From positions 17,230-81,229 of the forward strand of contig JAHZCD010000010.1 in assembly GCA_019423025.1 (NCBI GenBank): a stretch of 64,000 nt of DNA, read 5' to 3'. The first letter of the stretch is position 1, and each line of letters begins with the position of its first letter. Shown piece after piece: positions 7,946-15,807 of this stretch. The notes beneath the pieces were generated by a model. The model saw only the letters and a list, made by a program, of their open reading frames with translations. It searched no databases and was not told the DNA's origin. The position numbers were made by a program, and so were the translations under genes. This stretch comes from Haemophilus sp. (lineage in GTDB: Bacteria; Pseudomonadota; Gammaproteobacteria; Enterobacterales; Pasteurellaceae).

Positions 7946-8923
7946 TTAAGCCAAGAAGAATTTATCATCTGGTAATTTACCACCTAAGAGTTTGGGATTG
8001 AACTCCATCAAGGTTTCATAGAATTGCATGATTTCATTTTTCAGTTCACTGGCTTTGGTCACCGTTAAGCGCGCACCGTCTAAGCCCATTTCAATAGCGG
8101 CTTCTGGAGCAGGAAGATAATTAGCGCCAATTTCAGCCGCACTTTTACGGTTAGCCATAACCCAGTTTAACGCATCACTTAAATCTTGGTGAAGTAGATC
8201 AAACTCCGCCTTGTGTGCGTGGAAGTATTCTTCGTTAGCAATAATGCCCGCCATTGGAATAAGTGGTTTGGTGTTAAATGCCTGTCCCCATTCTTTCACT
8301 AAATCAAAGCCGCGCACAATCTCTGTACCGACAATTTTAGCTTTCTGCACAACGGCGCTTGCCATCGGTTCTGGCAGAATGGCAGCATGGAAATCTTTCA
8401 GTAAGAACAAGCCAATTGCTTCGGTTGGTGTTGCCGCATAGGTGATCTCTACTTTATTGATATCAATATTCAGTTTTTTCAGTAAAGCTTGCAATACGAT
8501 GTCAGGCATATCGTTTTTAAATGGCACAAGGATTTTTTTACCCACCAATTCTTGCGGTGAAGTAATGGCACTACCTTTGCACATCAATTGCGTAATCCCA
8601 TTGGTGAGAATATTCACCATGCCAACTTGTTGCCCTTGATTACGTAAATTCACGCCCACATTACTTGGGCTCATCATCACTTTAAATTGCCCACTTGCTA
8701 CACCCGCACGCAATTGATCTGGCGAACGCCAAATCTCTAATGCGACATCCGCTTGTTTGGCCAATTTACCTTGTGCTGCCGCCACCGCAATGGTCACACT
8801 TGGCATCGCGGGTGCGCCATAAATGGTAAATTGCTCTTTTGTTGCCGCAAAGAGAGAAGGCGACATGCCCGCTGCGGTAAGTGCTGCGCTTATTCTTAAA
8901 AAATCACGTCTATTCATTGCCAT
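7946..8923 (-). CDS. Tat-exported ABC substrate-binding protein (NitT/TauT/THI5-like)
   Basis: Periplasmic solute-binding protein of 325 residues. I start it at 8923: AGGAG lies 6 bases upstream of MAMNRRDFLR. An upstream ATG at 8947 has no such signal. The N-terminus has the twin-arginine motif NRRDFLR, a hydrophobic stretch and a cleavage-like SLFAATKE near residue 25, so it is probably exported folded by Tat. The body is of the periplasmic-binding-protein II kind used for nitrate, taurine, sulfonates or thiamine precursors. Promoter-proximal, it leads the operon ending in nnrS. A Fur-like box lies 42 bases upstream, hinting at iron control. Substrate not identifiable. Confidence 0.82.
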   Translation of the reverse strand: MAMNRRDFLRISAALTAAGMSPSLFAATKEQFTIYGAPAMPSVTIAVAAAQGKLAKQADVALEIWRSPDQLRAGVASGQFKVMMSPSNVGVNLRNQGQQVGMVNILTNGITQLMCKGSAITSPQELVGKKILVPFKNDMPDIVLQALLKKLNIDINKVEITYAATPTEAIGLFLLKDFHAAILPEPMASAVVQKAKIVGTEIVRGFDLVKEWGQAFNTKPLIPMAGIIANEEYFHAHKAEFDLLHQDLSDALNWVMANRKSAAEIGANYLPAPEAAIEMGLDGARLTVTKASELKNEIMQFYETLMEFNPKLLGGKLPDDKFFLA

Positions 8924-8964
8924 GGTTATCTCCTTATGATGAAACAAGTCTAATGCCTATATTT

Positions 8965-8979
8965 TGATAATAGTTTTCA
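8965..8979 (-). promoter_or_regulatory. Candidate Fur box upstream of the ABC/nnrS operon
   Basis: TGATAAT-a-GTTTTCA matches the palindromic 7-1-7 Fur core (TGATAATnATTATCA) at 12 of 14 informative positions. It lies 42-56 bases upstream of the binding-protein start codon, where a promoter is expected. In such AT-rich DNA the match could be chance. Confidence 0.4.
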
Positions 8980-9012
8980 TTAATTATCTTACTGGAGATG
9001 ACTAAAGTAAAG

Positions 9013-9048
9013 AAAGACCGTCTGAAAATTGAATTCCAGACGGTCTTT
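9013..9048 (-). terminator. Hairpin with Neisseria-like uptake sequence
   Basis: A perfect 12-bp inverted repeat, AAAGACCGTCTG / CAGACGGTCTTT, with a 12-base loop. Its core CCGTCTGAA (9018-9026) equals nine of the ten bases of the neisserial DNA uptake sequence GCCGTCTGAA. It lies 3' of the unknown secreted-protein gene and probably ends that transcript. The T-tract on the minus strand is interrupted. Confidence 0.65.
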
Positions 9049-9075
9049 GCCTTAGTCTTAAAACAGCACACATAT

Positions 9076-9084
9076 AAGTGCGGT
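9076..9084 (+). repeat. DNA uptake sequence (Haemophilus type)
   Basis: Exact AAGTGCGGT followed by C and a T-run, between the secreted-protein gene and the Neisseria-like hairpin. Confidence 0.9.
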
Positions 9085-9103
9085 CGTTTTTTGAGTGTTT
9101 TTC

Positions 9104-9589
9104 TTACTCAGTCACGTAGAAAACTTGTTTTTCAAATTCGTGTTTACCGATTTTGACAGTCAGTACATATTTGCCGATTGGATCTCTACGGTCGAATGTC
9201 CAGCAGTTCATCATGTATTTGCCATTTTCTAATGTTGGTCTGGTATAAGTGATGGTATGGAGTTTTTTATTTGGTGAAGACACCACTTTCGCATTTTCAA
9301 TCGAACTGGCGAATTCACTTTGGGCTTGAGCTTTAAAGGTTTCACTTACCGTTGCTTTTTTACCAAAATGACCTGTTGCGAGCCAGCATACTTTCTCGTT
9401 TTTACTGGAACGAGAGGTTTCTTTTTTATTTAAATCAGGTGATGGCTCCTGAGTTCTATCGAACACAGAGAGATAAATAGTGGGCTCATTTGCCATATCT
9501 TTAGCTGCGTCTTTTGATTCTGGTGATGCAGCAAATGTGGTGGTTGAAAATAGGCTCGCAATTAAAGCGAATGTTGAGATTTTTTTCAT
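9104..9589 (-). CDS. Secreted protein of unknown function downstream of ftsP
   Basis: I do not recognise this 161-residue protein. A Sec signal peptide is clear (MKKISTFALIASLFSTTTFA, cleavage about residue 20). The mature part has two cysteines (VCWLATGHFG and MMNCWTFDRR) that could form a disulfide. A C-terminal stretch (KYVLTVKIGKHEFEKQVFYVTE) alternates like beta strands. It starts 26 bases after the ftsP stop with an RBS (aaaaaggaatc), so it is probably the third gene of plsC-ftsP-x. A small periplasmic beta-rich protein is the most that can be said. Confidence 0.75.
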   Translation of the reverse strand: MKKISTFALIASLFSTTTFAASPESKDAAKDMANEPTIYLSVFDRTQEPSPDLNKKETSRSSKNEKVCWLATGHFGKKATVSETFKAQAQSEFASSIENAKVVSSPNKKLHTITYTRPTLENGKYMMNCWTFDRRDPIGKYVLTVKIGKHEFEKQVFYVTE

Positions 9590-9615
9590 GTTAGATTCCT
9601 TTTTATATCATTATT

Positions 9616-11025
9616 TTATTGAACGATCATTATACCAAGGCACCCCATATCTGCCAGCATTAAATTGGATGAGCCAAATAAGAAGGGATGAGTATTTGAC
9701 GAAGGTTGTTCAAATTTTACTAAAATTTGTACTTTCTTTTTCACCCAAACTGTGTCTTTCCAAGCAAGTTCCGACGCATCGACCTTGACATCATCTTGGC
9801 TTTCAATCACAAATTTTGCGCCTTGAATGGTGAAACCCACTGGCAGTGAGCTGTTGATGATCCAACGTTCGACAGTACCTACTTTAACCGAAACATCAAT
9901 ACGGCGTGGGTCAAAGCGTTGTTTGTTGATTAGACCATTCGTGACATCCAGTTCAAAGGTGCGTTCTTGCGCGATTTTACTTTCGAGCATAGCCGTGGCA
10001 TCAGTATTGAATGACTCATTCATTTTTTTGCTGAATGCAGAGATTTCACCTTGTGGGCGAAGTTCTAAAACGGTGTTATCTGCAAAATCATTACCTGAAC
10101 TGAACACATTTTTGATTTTGTCGAAGAAACCACGTTTAGCCCCAGAGATGAGCGATACACCTTCTCCTTCGCTTAAATTGACTAACACTTCTGCACGTTC
10201 ACCTGGTGCAAGAATAAGAGAATTAATCGCTTTACCTTGTGGTAAAAAACCTAAATCTCTCGCAACAAGCAACATGTCTTGTTCGTTATCTAAACGGAGA
10301 TCATAGGCTCTTGCCAATGAGGCATTAAGTAAGCGTAAACGTACCCAACCGCGAGGGGCGTCAAGATAAGGCGCTTCTTGTCCATTCACAAGAAGACGAT
10401 TACCGACAAAGTGCGGTTGATTTTGCTTAAATAATTGTAATCCGTCACCGTTAAATTCCATGTCTTGTAAGATTAATGGAATATCGTCCATGCCATATTT
10501 ATGAGGAAGTTGTGATTTTAGGCTTTGATCATCTTCAATTAACCACATCCCCACAATGCCGCGATAGGTTTGATAAGCCGAGTTAGCCAGGGTCGCTGAA
10601 CGATACCAGCAAGTCGCGGATGGTTGGTCTATTGGGATAATGGGTGCCCAAGATTCCCCTTTTTTGAGGACTTTTGCGGCGCCGCCAAATAATTCGCCAC
10701 TGGCTTGCAATCCTTGAATGGAGAGGGCAATACTTTGTGGCAAATTGTTGTGATAATTGAGTTTTGCAAAAGAACCCGATTTGATGCGAATAGTGGGCCC
10801 AAGATAATTGCCGTTAAAACCCCACACACTGACACTATGGGAGCCGTCTAACTTGTAGCCGGTTTCTTCCATATTAAGAATAATTGGACGACCACGTTTC
10901 GCTTCCATCAACGGCGGAATGGTTAATTTTTCACGGGATGCTGCTAATACCGATTGAGGTGTGGCAGCAAGTGCGGTTGAAATTGCGGTAGTTTTTAATA
11001 ATTGGCGACGAGAAAGACGCAACAT
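9616..11025 (-). CDS. ftsP: Cell division protein FtsP (SufI), Tat-exported
   Basis: Periplasmic protein with a multicopper-oxidase fold that stabilises the divisome under stress; the family lacks the copper ligands. I start it at 11025, where AAGGA precedes MLRLSRRQLLK; the upstream ATG at 11052 lies inside plsC. The Tat motif SRRQLLK is followed by a signal ending about LAAS. At 469 residues it equals the E. coli protein. Motifs include SVWGFNGNYLGPTIR and IINSSLPVGFTIQGAKF. The C-terminus (NLMLADMGCLGIMIVQ) has no HCHxxxH copper signature, as expected. Two uptake sequences lie in the gene, one encoding TAL in the signal peptide. plsC ends one base before the start. Confidence 0.9.
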   Translation of the reverse strand: MLRLSRRQLLKTTAISTALAATPQSVLAASREKLTIPPLMEAKRGRPIILNMEETGYKLDGSHSVSVWGFNGNYLGPTIRIKSGSFAKLNYHNNLPQSIALSIQGLQASGELFGGAAKVLKKGESWAPIIPIDQPSATCWYRSATLANSAYQTYRGIVGMWLIEDDQSLKSQLPHKYGMDDIPLILQDMEFNGDGLQLFKQNQPHFVGNRLLVNGQEAPYLDAPRGWVRLRLLNASLARAYDLRLDNEQDMLLVARDLGFLPQGKAINSLILAPGERAEVLVNLSEGEGVSLISGAKRGFFDKIKNVFSSGNDFADNTVLELRPQGEISAFSKKMNESFNTDATAMLESKIAQERTFELDVTNGLINKQRFDPRRIDVSVKVGTVERWIINSSLPVGFTIQGAKFVIESQDDVKVDASELAWKDTVWVKKKVQILVKFEQPSSNTHPFLFGSSNLMLADMGCLGIMIVQ

Positions 11026-11026
11026 A

Positions 11027-11749
11027 TTATTTTCCTTGTGCAACTTCAGCATCGAGTTCGGCGATGCGTTTTTCCATTAAATCGTGGCAGTAAGAGGCGA
11101 GTTCGCGTACATTGTCTTTTGTGTATGATGACACATCAATTGGCTCCATCATTTCACAAATCACTTTACCATTATCCCAACGATTTAAATCTATTTTGTT
11201 ATGCGTTGTTGAACACACAACGGGCACGATTGGTACGCCAGCCGCAATCGCTGCATGGAATGCACCTGTTTTGAATGGCAATAAACCACGACCACGGCTA
11301 CGTGTACCTTCAGGGAACATCCAAATTGACAGATTGTCTTTATTGATACGGCGAGCAAGTTCAGTCATGGTGCTGTGTGCTTTAGAACGATTTTCACGAT
11401 CCAAGAAAATATTGCCGGTTACCCAATATAAAATACCGAAGAAAGGAATCCAAATTAGGCTTTTTTTACCCACACTTACCGTACGAGGTAATACCATGTA
11501 AGAGATGGTCACCATATCGAAATTATTTTGGTGGTTACCGATATAAATACAACGCGGCATATTCTCTTTATTTTGTGGAAAACGGTGTTCTACTTTTAAG
11601 CCAAATAAAGGGTATAAACGACCAAACCAGCGAGCCATAACGCCCACATTGCTTGGGTTTTTGAAACGAATAAAGGAATAGATCGTACCGAGCACACAAA
11701 TTAAAATACAACAAAGTGCAACGATGAGAATTCTGGCGATTTTTAACAT
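11027..11749 (-). CDS. plsC: 1-acyl-sn-glycerol-3-phosphate acyltransferase PlsC
   Basis: Membrane enzyme adding the second acyl chain to lysophosphatidate, forming phosphatidic acid. The 240 residues start with a membrane segment (MLKIARILIVALCCILICVL). The catalytic H(X4)D motif is NHQNNFD near residue 72, and the substrate motif FPEGTRSRG is near 145. VPIVPVVCS is the fourth block. The gene is transcribed towards ftsP with a one-base gap and is probably co-expressed. It is divergent from lpxH. Confidence 0.94.
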   Translation of the reverse strand: MLKIARILIVALCCILICVLGTIYSFIRFKNPSNVGVMARWFGRLYPLFGLKVEHRFPQNKENMPRCIYIGNHQNNFDMVTISYMVLPRTVSVGKKSLIWIPFFGILYWVTGNIFLDRENRSKAHSTMTELARRINKDNLSIWMFPEGTRSRGRGLLPFKTGAFHAAIAAGVPIVPVVCSTTHNKIDLNRWDNGKVICEMMEPIDVSSYTKDNVRELASYCHDLMEKRIAELDAEVAQGK

Positions 11750-11836
11750 AGAAAATACCTAATTAAAATTTTTGGAAAGTATAGCAAATTACACAAAAAT
11801 GTGTGCTAATCTAATGAAAAAAATGACGGAATAGTT

Positions 11837-12541
11837 ATGAAACCCATTTATTTTATTGCAGATCTTCATTTAAGCGAAACGCATCCGAAATTAACCGCAC
11901 TTTTTTGTGATTTTATGCAAAACCAAGCACAAGAATCGCAAGCGGTTTATATTTTGGGGGATCTTTTTGATTTTTGGATTGGTGACGATGAAACTTCACC
12001 TTTAATTTCACAAGTAAAACAGTCGATTAAAAACCTGACAGAAAAGGGCATCGCTTGTTATTTCATCCATGGTAATCGAGATTTTCTGCTAGGGAAAAAA
12101 TTTGCACAAGATTGTGGTTTAACGTTATTGCCTGACTATCATTGTGTTGATCTTGGTGGTGTGAAAACCTTAATTTGTCATGGTGATACCTTATGTGTTG
12201 ATGATGTGAAATATCAACAATTTCGCCGAAAGGTGCATCAAAAATGGCGACAAAGATTGTTTTTATGTTTGCCATTAAAAGTGCGGTTAAAAATTGCAGA
12301 GAAAATTCGCGCGAAGAGCAAAGAAGACAAGCAATATAAGTCACTGGATATCATGGATGTGAATTTAGCGTTTACGGCACAAACCGTACAAGAATTTGGC
12401 GTAAATCGATTAATTCACGGTCATACGCATCGAGAAGCCATCCATCAAGAAAAAGGGTACACGCGCATTGTGTTAGGCGATTGGCGAAAGGATTATGCCT
12501 CAATTTTGGAAGTGACAGAAAACGGTTATCGGTTTATTTAA
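11837..12541 (+). CDS. lpxH: UDP-2,3-diacylglucosamine pyrophosphatase LpxH
   Basis: Peripheral membrane metallophosphoesterase that hydrolyses UDP-2,3-diacylglucosamine to lipid X in lipid A synthesis. All calcineurin-type metal motifs are present: ADLHLSE (residue 8), LGDLFDFWIGDDE (about 40), HGNRDFLLG (about 79), CHGDTLCVDD (about 114) and HGHTHREAIH (about 195). Length 234 is typical. Two uptake sequences sit inside the frame (near 11899 and 12279). The start has a weak site (gacggaatagtt). Confidence 0.95.
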   Translation: MKPIYFIADLHLSETHPKLTALFCDFMQNQAQESQAVYILGDLFDFWIGDDETSPLISQVKQSIKNLTEKGIACYFIHGNRDFLLGKKFAQDCGLTLLPDYHCVDLGGVKTLICHGDTLCVDDVKYQQFRRKVHQKWRQRLFLCLPLKVRLKIAEKIRAKSKEDKQYKSLDIMDVNLAFTAQTVQEFGVNRLIHGHTHREAIHQEKGYTRIVLGDWRKDYASILEVTENGYRFI

Positions 12542-12543
12542 AC

Positions 12544-12574
12544 AAAAAGCACAGGATTAAACCTGTGCTTTTTT
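12544..12574 (+). terminator. Rho-independent terminator after lpxH
   Basis: Stem AGCACAGG (12548-12555) / CCTGTGCT (12562-12569) followed by TTTTTT. Confidence 0.85.
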
Positions 12575-12605
12575 GTATTAAAACGTGCTGATTTTCAACC
12601 GCACT

Positions 12606-14438
12606 TTATTCTACCGTTACCGACTTCGCTAAGTTACGAGGTTGATCCACGTCAGTTCCTTTAATTAATGCCACATGGTATGACAATAATTGCATCGGAA
12701 CGGTGTAGAAAATTGGCGCAATAATTTCATTCACTTTTGGCATTGTGATGATTTTCATGCCTTCGCTTGGTGTGAAGCCTGCTTCTTTATCAGCGAACAC
12801 ATAAAGCTGACCACCACGCGCACGCACTTCTTCAATGTTTGATTTCACTTTTTCAAGCAATTCATTGTTTGGTGCGACCACGATAACCGGCATATCTGCA
12901 TCGATTAAGGCTAATGGACCGTGTTTTAATTCACCTGCCGCATAAGCTTCAGCATGGATATAAGAAATTTCTTTTAATTTCAATGAAGCTTCCATTGCGA
13001 TAGGGTAGAACTCACCACGACCTAAGAAAAGCGCATGGTTTTTCTCTGCGAAGTCTTCTGCTAATGCTTCGATGTCTTTATCAAAGGCAAGGGCTTTTTC
13101 AACTTCAGCCGGAAGTGATTGTAACGCTTTTACAATTTCCACTTCTTGTTCGTTTGAGATATTGCCTTTTACTTTACCAATTGCAGTTACTAACATTAAT
13201 AATGCGGCCAACTGAGTGGTAAACGCTTTGGTTGATGCCACACCGACTTCAACGCCAGCACGAGTCATGAATGCAAGATCCGATTCACGTACTAAAGATG
13301 AACTTGATACGTTACAGATCGTTAAGGCTGCCATGTAACCTTTTTCTTTTGCAAGACGAAGTGCTGCAAGAGTATCCGCTGTTTCACCTGATTGAGAGAT
13401 AGTCACTAACAAGCTATTCGGGCGAGTGACAAATTTGCGATAGCGGAATTCAGATGCGATTTCAACATCACAGCTCACGCCAGCAAGAGCTTCAAACCAG
13501 TAACGAGCGGTCATCCCTGCATTATATGAGGTACCACAAGCGACAATTTGAATGTGTTCAACTTTTTCTAAGATTTCTGCTGCGCCATTACCAATAGCAT
13601 CCACAATCACGTTATTGTGAAGGATACGACCTTCCATTGTGTTGATTAATGCATTTGGTTGCTCATAGATTTCTTTTTGCATGAAATGGCGGAATTTACC
13701 TTTTTCTGCTGCATCATTTTCAAGGTTAGATTCGTGCACTTCACGTTCTACTTTTTGACCATTCGCATCGTAAATATCTACGGTACGGCGTGTAATTTCT
13801 GCAATGTCGCCTTCTTCTAAATAGATGAAACGACGAGTGACGCTTAATAACGCGAGTTGGTCAGATGCCAGAAAGTTTTCGCCGATCCCTAAACCAATCA
13901 CCAATGGGCTACCTGAACGCGCTGCCACTAAATGTTCTGGATGCTCACGATCTAATACCACCATACCGTATGCACCGGTAAGTTGTTTTACGGTTTTTTG
14001 GACAGCTTCAAGAAGATTTGAGGCTGTACGCATCTCCCAATTAACAAGATGAGCGATCACTTCGGTATCGGTTTGAGAATTGAACACATAACCACGAGAT
14101 TTAAGCAATTCACGTAATTCTTCGTGGTTTTCGATGATGCCGTTATGGACGACAGCAAAGTTACCTGAAGTATGCGGGTGAGCATTGGCTTCAGACGGTT
14201 CACCATGAGTGGCCCAACGCGTGTGAGCGATCCCTGTACCACCGATTAATGGTTTTGCCGCAACGGCTTCATCAAGAGCTTTTACTTTACCCAAACAACG
14301 CACTCGGTGTAATTCATGGTTTGGATCCACGACAGCAACACCCGCAGAGTCATAACCACGATACTCTAAGCGGTGTAAACCATTAATTAAAATTTCTGCT
14401 ACATCACGTTGTGCTACCGCACCAACAATACCACACAT
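12606..14438 (-). CDS. glmS: Glutamine--fructose-6-phosphate aminotransferase GlmS
   Basis: Makes glucosamine-6-phosphate from fructose-6-phosphate and glutamine, the entry to amino-sugar, peptidoglycan and lipopolysaccharide synthesis. The 610 residues begin MCGIVGAV, with the catalytic Cys exposed after Met removal. The glutaminase domain holds HTRWATHGEPSEANAHPH (about 74-91). Two SIS sugar-binding domains follow (GTSYNAGM and SQSGETADT about 300-350; LGRGEFYPIAMEASLKLKE about 470). The end is the classic DQPRNLAKSVTVE. The uptake sequence 12598-12606 touches the stop codon. A DeoR regulator starts the probable transcript upstream. Confidence 0.97.
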   Translation of the reverse strand: MCGIVGAVAQRDVAEILINGLHRLEYRGYDSAGVAVVDPNHELHRVRCLGKVKALDEAVAAKPLIGGTGIAHTRWATHGEPSEANAHPHTSGNFAVVHNGIIENHEELRELLKSRGYVFNSQTDTEVIAHLVNWEMRTASNLLEAVQKTVKQLTGAYGMVVLDREHPEHLVAARSGSPLVIGLGIGENFLASDQLALLSVTRRFIYLEEGDIAEITRRTVDIYDANGQKVEREVHESNLENDAAEKGKFRHFMQKEIYEQPNALINTMEGRILHNNVIVDAIGNGAAEILEKVEHIQIVACGTSYNAGMTARYWFEALAGVSCDVEIASEFRYRKFVTRPNSLLVTISQSGETADTLAALRLAKEKGYMAALTICNVSSSSLVRESDLAFMTRAGVEVGVASTKAFTTQLAALLMLVTAIGKVKGNISNEQEVEIVKALQSLPAEVEKALAFDKDIEALAEDFAEKNHALFLGRGEFYPIAMEASLKLKEISYIHAEAYAAGELKHGPLALIDADMPVIVVAPNNELLEKVKSNIEEVRARGGQLYVFADKEAGFTPSEGMKIITMPKVNEIIAPIFYTVPMQLLSYHVALIKGTDVDQPRNLAKSVTVE

Positions 14439-14488
14439 AGTTTTTCCTTATTTAATAAAATTAAAAGTCTTATTTTTCTGACCGCACT

Positions 14489-15271
14489 TTATGCCACATC
14501 TACACAAATTACTTCTACGCCTTGCGCCATTATGGCGTCTTGATCGGTCTGAGATAATTTATTATCGGTAATGAGCACATCAATTTGTTGCCAGGTTAAT
14601 TCCACATTTGGCATTTTTCTGCCAATTTTTTGTGATTCCACCATCACTATCACTTCACGAGACACTTCAGCCATCACTTGACTTAAGCGAACCAACTCAT
14701 TGAATGTTGTTGTCCCCCGTTCTAAATCAATACCATCGGCACCAATAAATAATTGGTCAAAATCATAAGAACGTAGTACTTGCTCGGCAATATTGCCTTG
14801 GAAGGATTCAGAACGTGTGTCCCAAGTGCCTCCCGTCATTAAGAGTGTCGGTTCATTTTCCAGTGAACGTAATGCGGTGGCCACCGAAAGCGAATTCGTC
14901 ATCACAACCAAGCCCTGCTTGCGATTAAGTTGTTTAATCAAGGCGGCGGTTGTGCTGCCACTATCCACAATAATGCGATTGTGATCACGAATACGTTCTG
15001 CACCTGCCTTTGCTAAGACTAACTTTCGTTGCGAAAGTTCATCATCTTGTTCTTCTTCGATAATTTCTTGTGGCATTAAAATCGCACCACCGTATTTACG
15101 AAGAAGGAAACCATTACTTTCCAATGCAGTAAGATCTTTTCGAATCGTCACTTCAGAGGTATCAAATAACTGTACGAGTTGTTCTACACTAACTTCACCT
15201 TGTTCTTGCAGAAGTTGCATGATGGCATGTCTGCGCTGTTGGGTATTTCGGTGTTGAATGTTTCGTTTCAT
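14489..15271 (-). CDS. DeoR-family transcriptional regulator next to glmS
   Basis: A 260-residue repressor-type protein. The N-terminal DeoR helix-turn-helix (RRHAIMQLLQEQGEVSVEQL...TSEVTIRKDLTALE) is followed by a sugar-phosphate sensing DeoRC domain with IVDSGSTTAALIKQL (about 100) and FIGADGIDLERGTT (about 180). The TFNE/RLSQVM segment matches the GlpR/AgaR type. It lies 50 bases upstream of glmS on the same strand, suggesting it senses an amino-sugar phosphate and controls glmS; that role is inference. The uptake sequence 14481-14489 runs into its stop codon. Confidence 0.85.
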   Translation of the reverse strand: MKRNIQHRNTQQRRHAIMQLLQEQGEVSVEQLVQLFDTSEVTIRKDLTALESNGFLLRKYGGAILMPQEIIEEEQDDELSQRKLVLAKAGAERIRDHNRIIVDSGSTTAALIKQLNRKQGLVVMTNSLSVATALRSLENEPTLLMTGGTWDTRSESFQGNIAEQVLRSYDFDQLFIGADGIDLERGTTTFNELVRLSQVMAEVSREVIVMVESQKIGRKMPNVELTWQQIDVLITDNKLSQTDQDAIMAQGVEVICVDVA

Positions 15272-15345
15272 TATTTATATCCGTGTTTAAGTTTCGGTTC
15301 GGAATTATATCGACAAAATAATGATTGTAAAGCTAAAATTTAGGC

Positions 15346-15372
15346 AACAAAAAACCCTGACAAAGCAGGGTT
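15346..15372 (-). terminator. Terminator after hupA
   Basis: On the minus strand, stem AACCCTG / CAGGGTT with a 6-base loop is followed by TTTTTT; it ends the hup transcript. Confidence 0.8.
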
Positions 15373-15397
15373 CAATTAAAATTCGTTTTAAGACAAA

Positions 15398-15670
15398 TTA
15401 TTTGATTGCGTCTTTTAATGCTTTACCAGATACGAACGCTGGAACTTTAGATGCTGCGATTTTGATTTCTGCACCAGTTTGTGGGTTACGGCCAGTACGT
15501 GCTGCACGTTTGTTCACTTTGAATGTACCGAAACCGATTAATTGAACAGGTTCACCTTTTTTAAGGCTACCAGTGATAGCGGCTAAAGTCGCTTCTAATG
15601 CAGCTTTAGCTTGTTTTTTGTTTAATTGAGCTGCACTTGCAATTGCATCGATTAAATCTGTTTTGTTCAT
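15398..15670 (-). CDS. hupA: DNA-binding protein HU
   Basis: Histone-like dimeric protein that bends and compacts DNA. The 90 residues start MNKTDLIDAIA and contain the beta-arm signature GFGTFKVNKRAARTGRNPQTG near 46-64. The C-terminus KVPAFVSGKALKDAIK is standard. HU rather than IHF is supported by the length, the KTDLID start and neighbours yjaG-hemE-nudC, which flank hupA in enteric bacteria. Confidence 0.94.
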   Translation of the reverse strand: MNKTDLIDAIASAAQLNKKQAKAALEATLAAITGSLKKGEPVQLIGFGTFKVNKRAARTGRNPQTGAEIKIAASKVPAFVSGKALKDAIK

Positions 15671-15807
15671 AAATTTGTACCTTCTGTTAAATTAAAATTG
15701 ACTCTATTCAAATAAGCGTAGCTTTTAACTGCTACGGCTTGGGCAAGTCTAATCTAACTGAGCGGGAAATAAAAGCCCGATTTGCAAAATTTGTGACAAA
15801 TCTCACG

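Noticed and set aside
8948..9103. FNR site (TTGAT-N4-ATCAA) for the nnrS operon
   Set aside because: TTGAT is present but no matching second half lies at the right distance; the Fur-like reading fits better.
14439..14488. glmS ribozyme
   Set aside because: The leader is only about 50 bases to the next gene and shows none of the ribozyme's pairing elements; such ribozymes are a Gram-positive feature.
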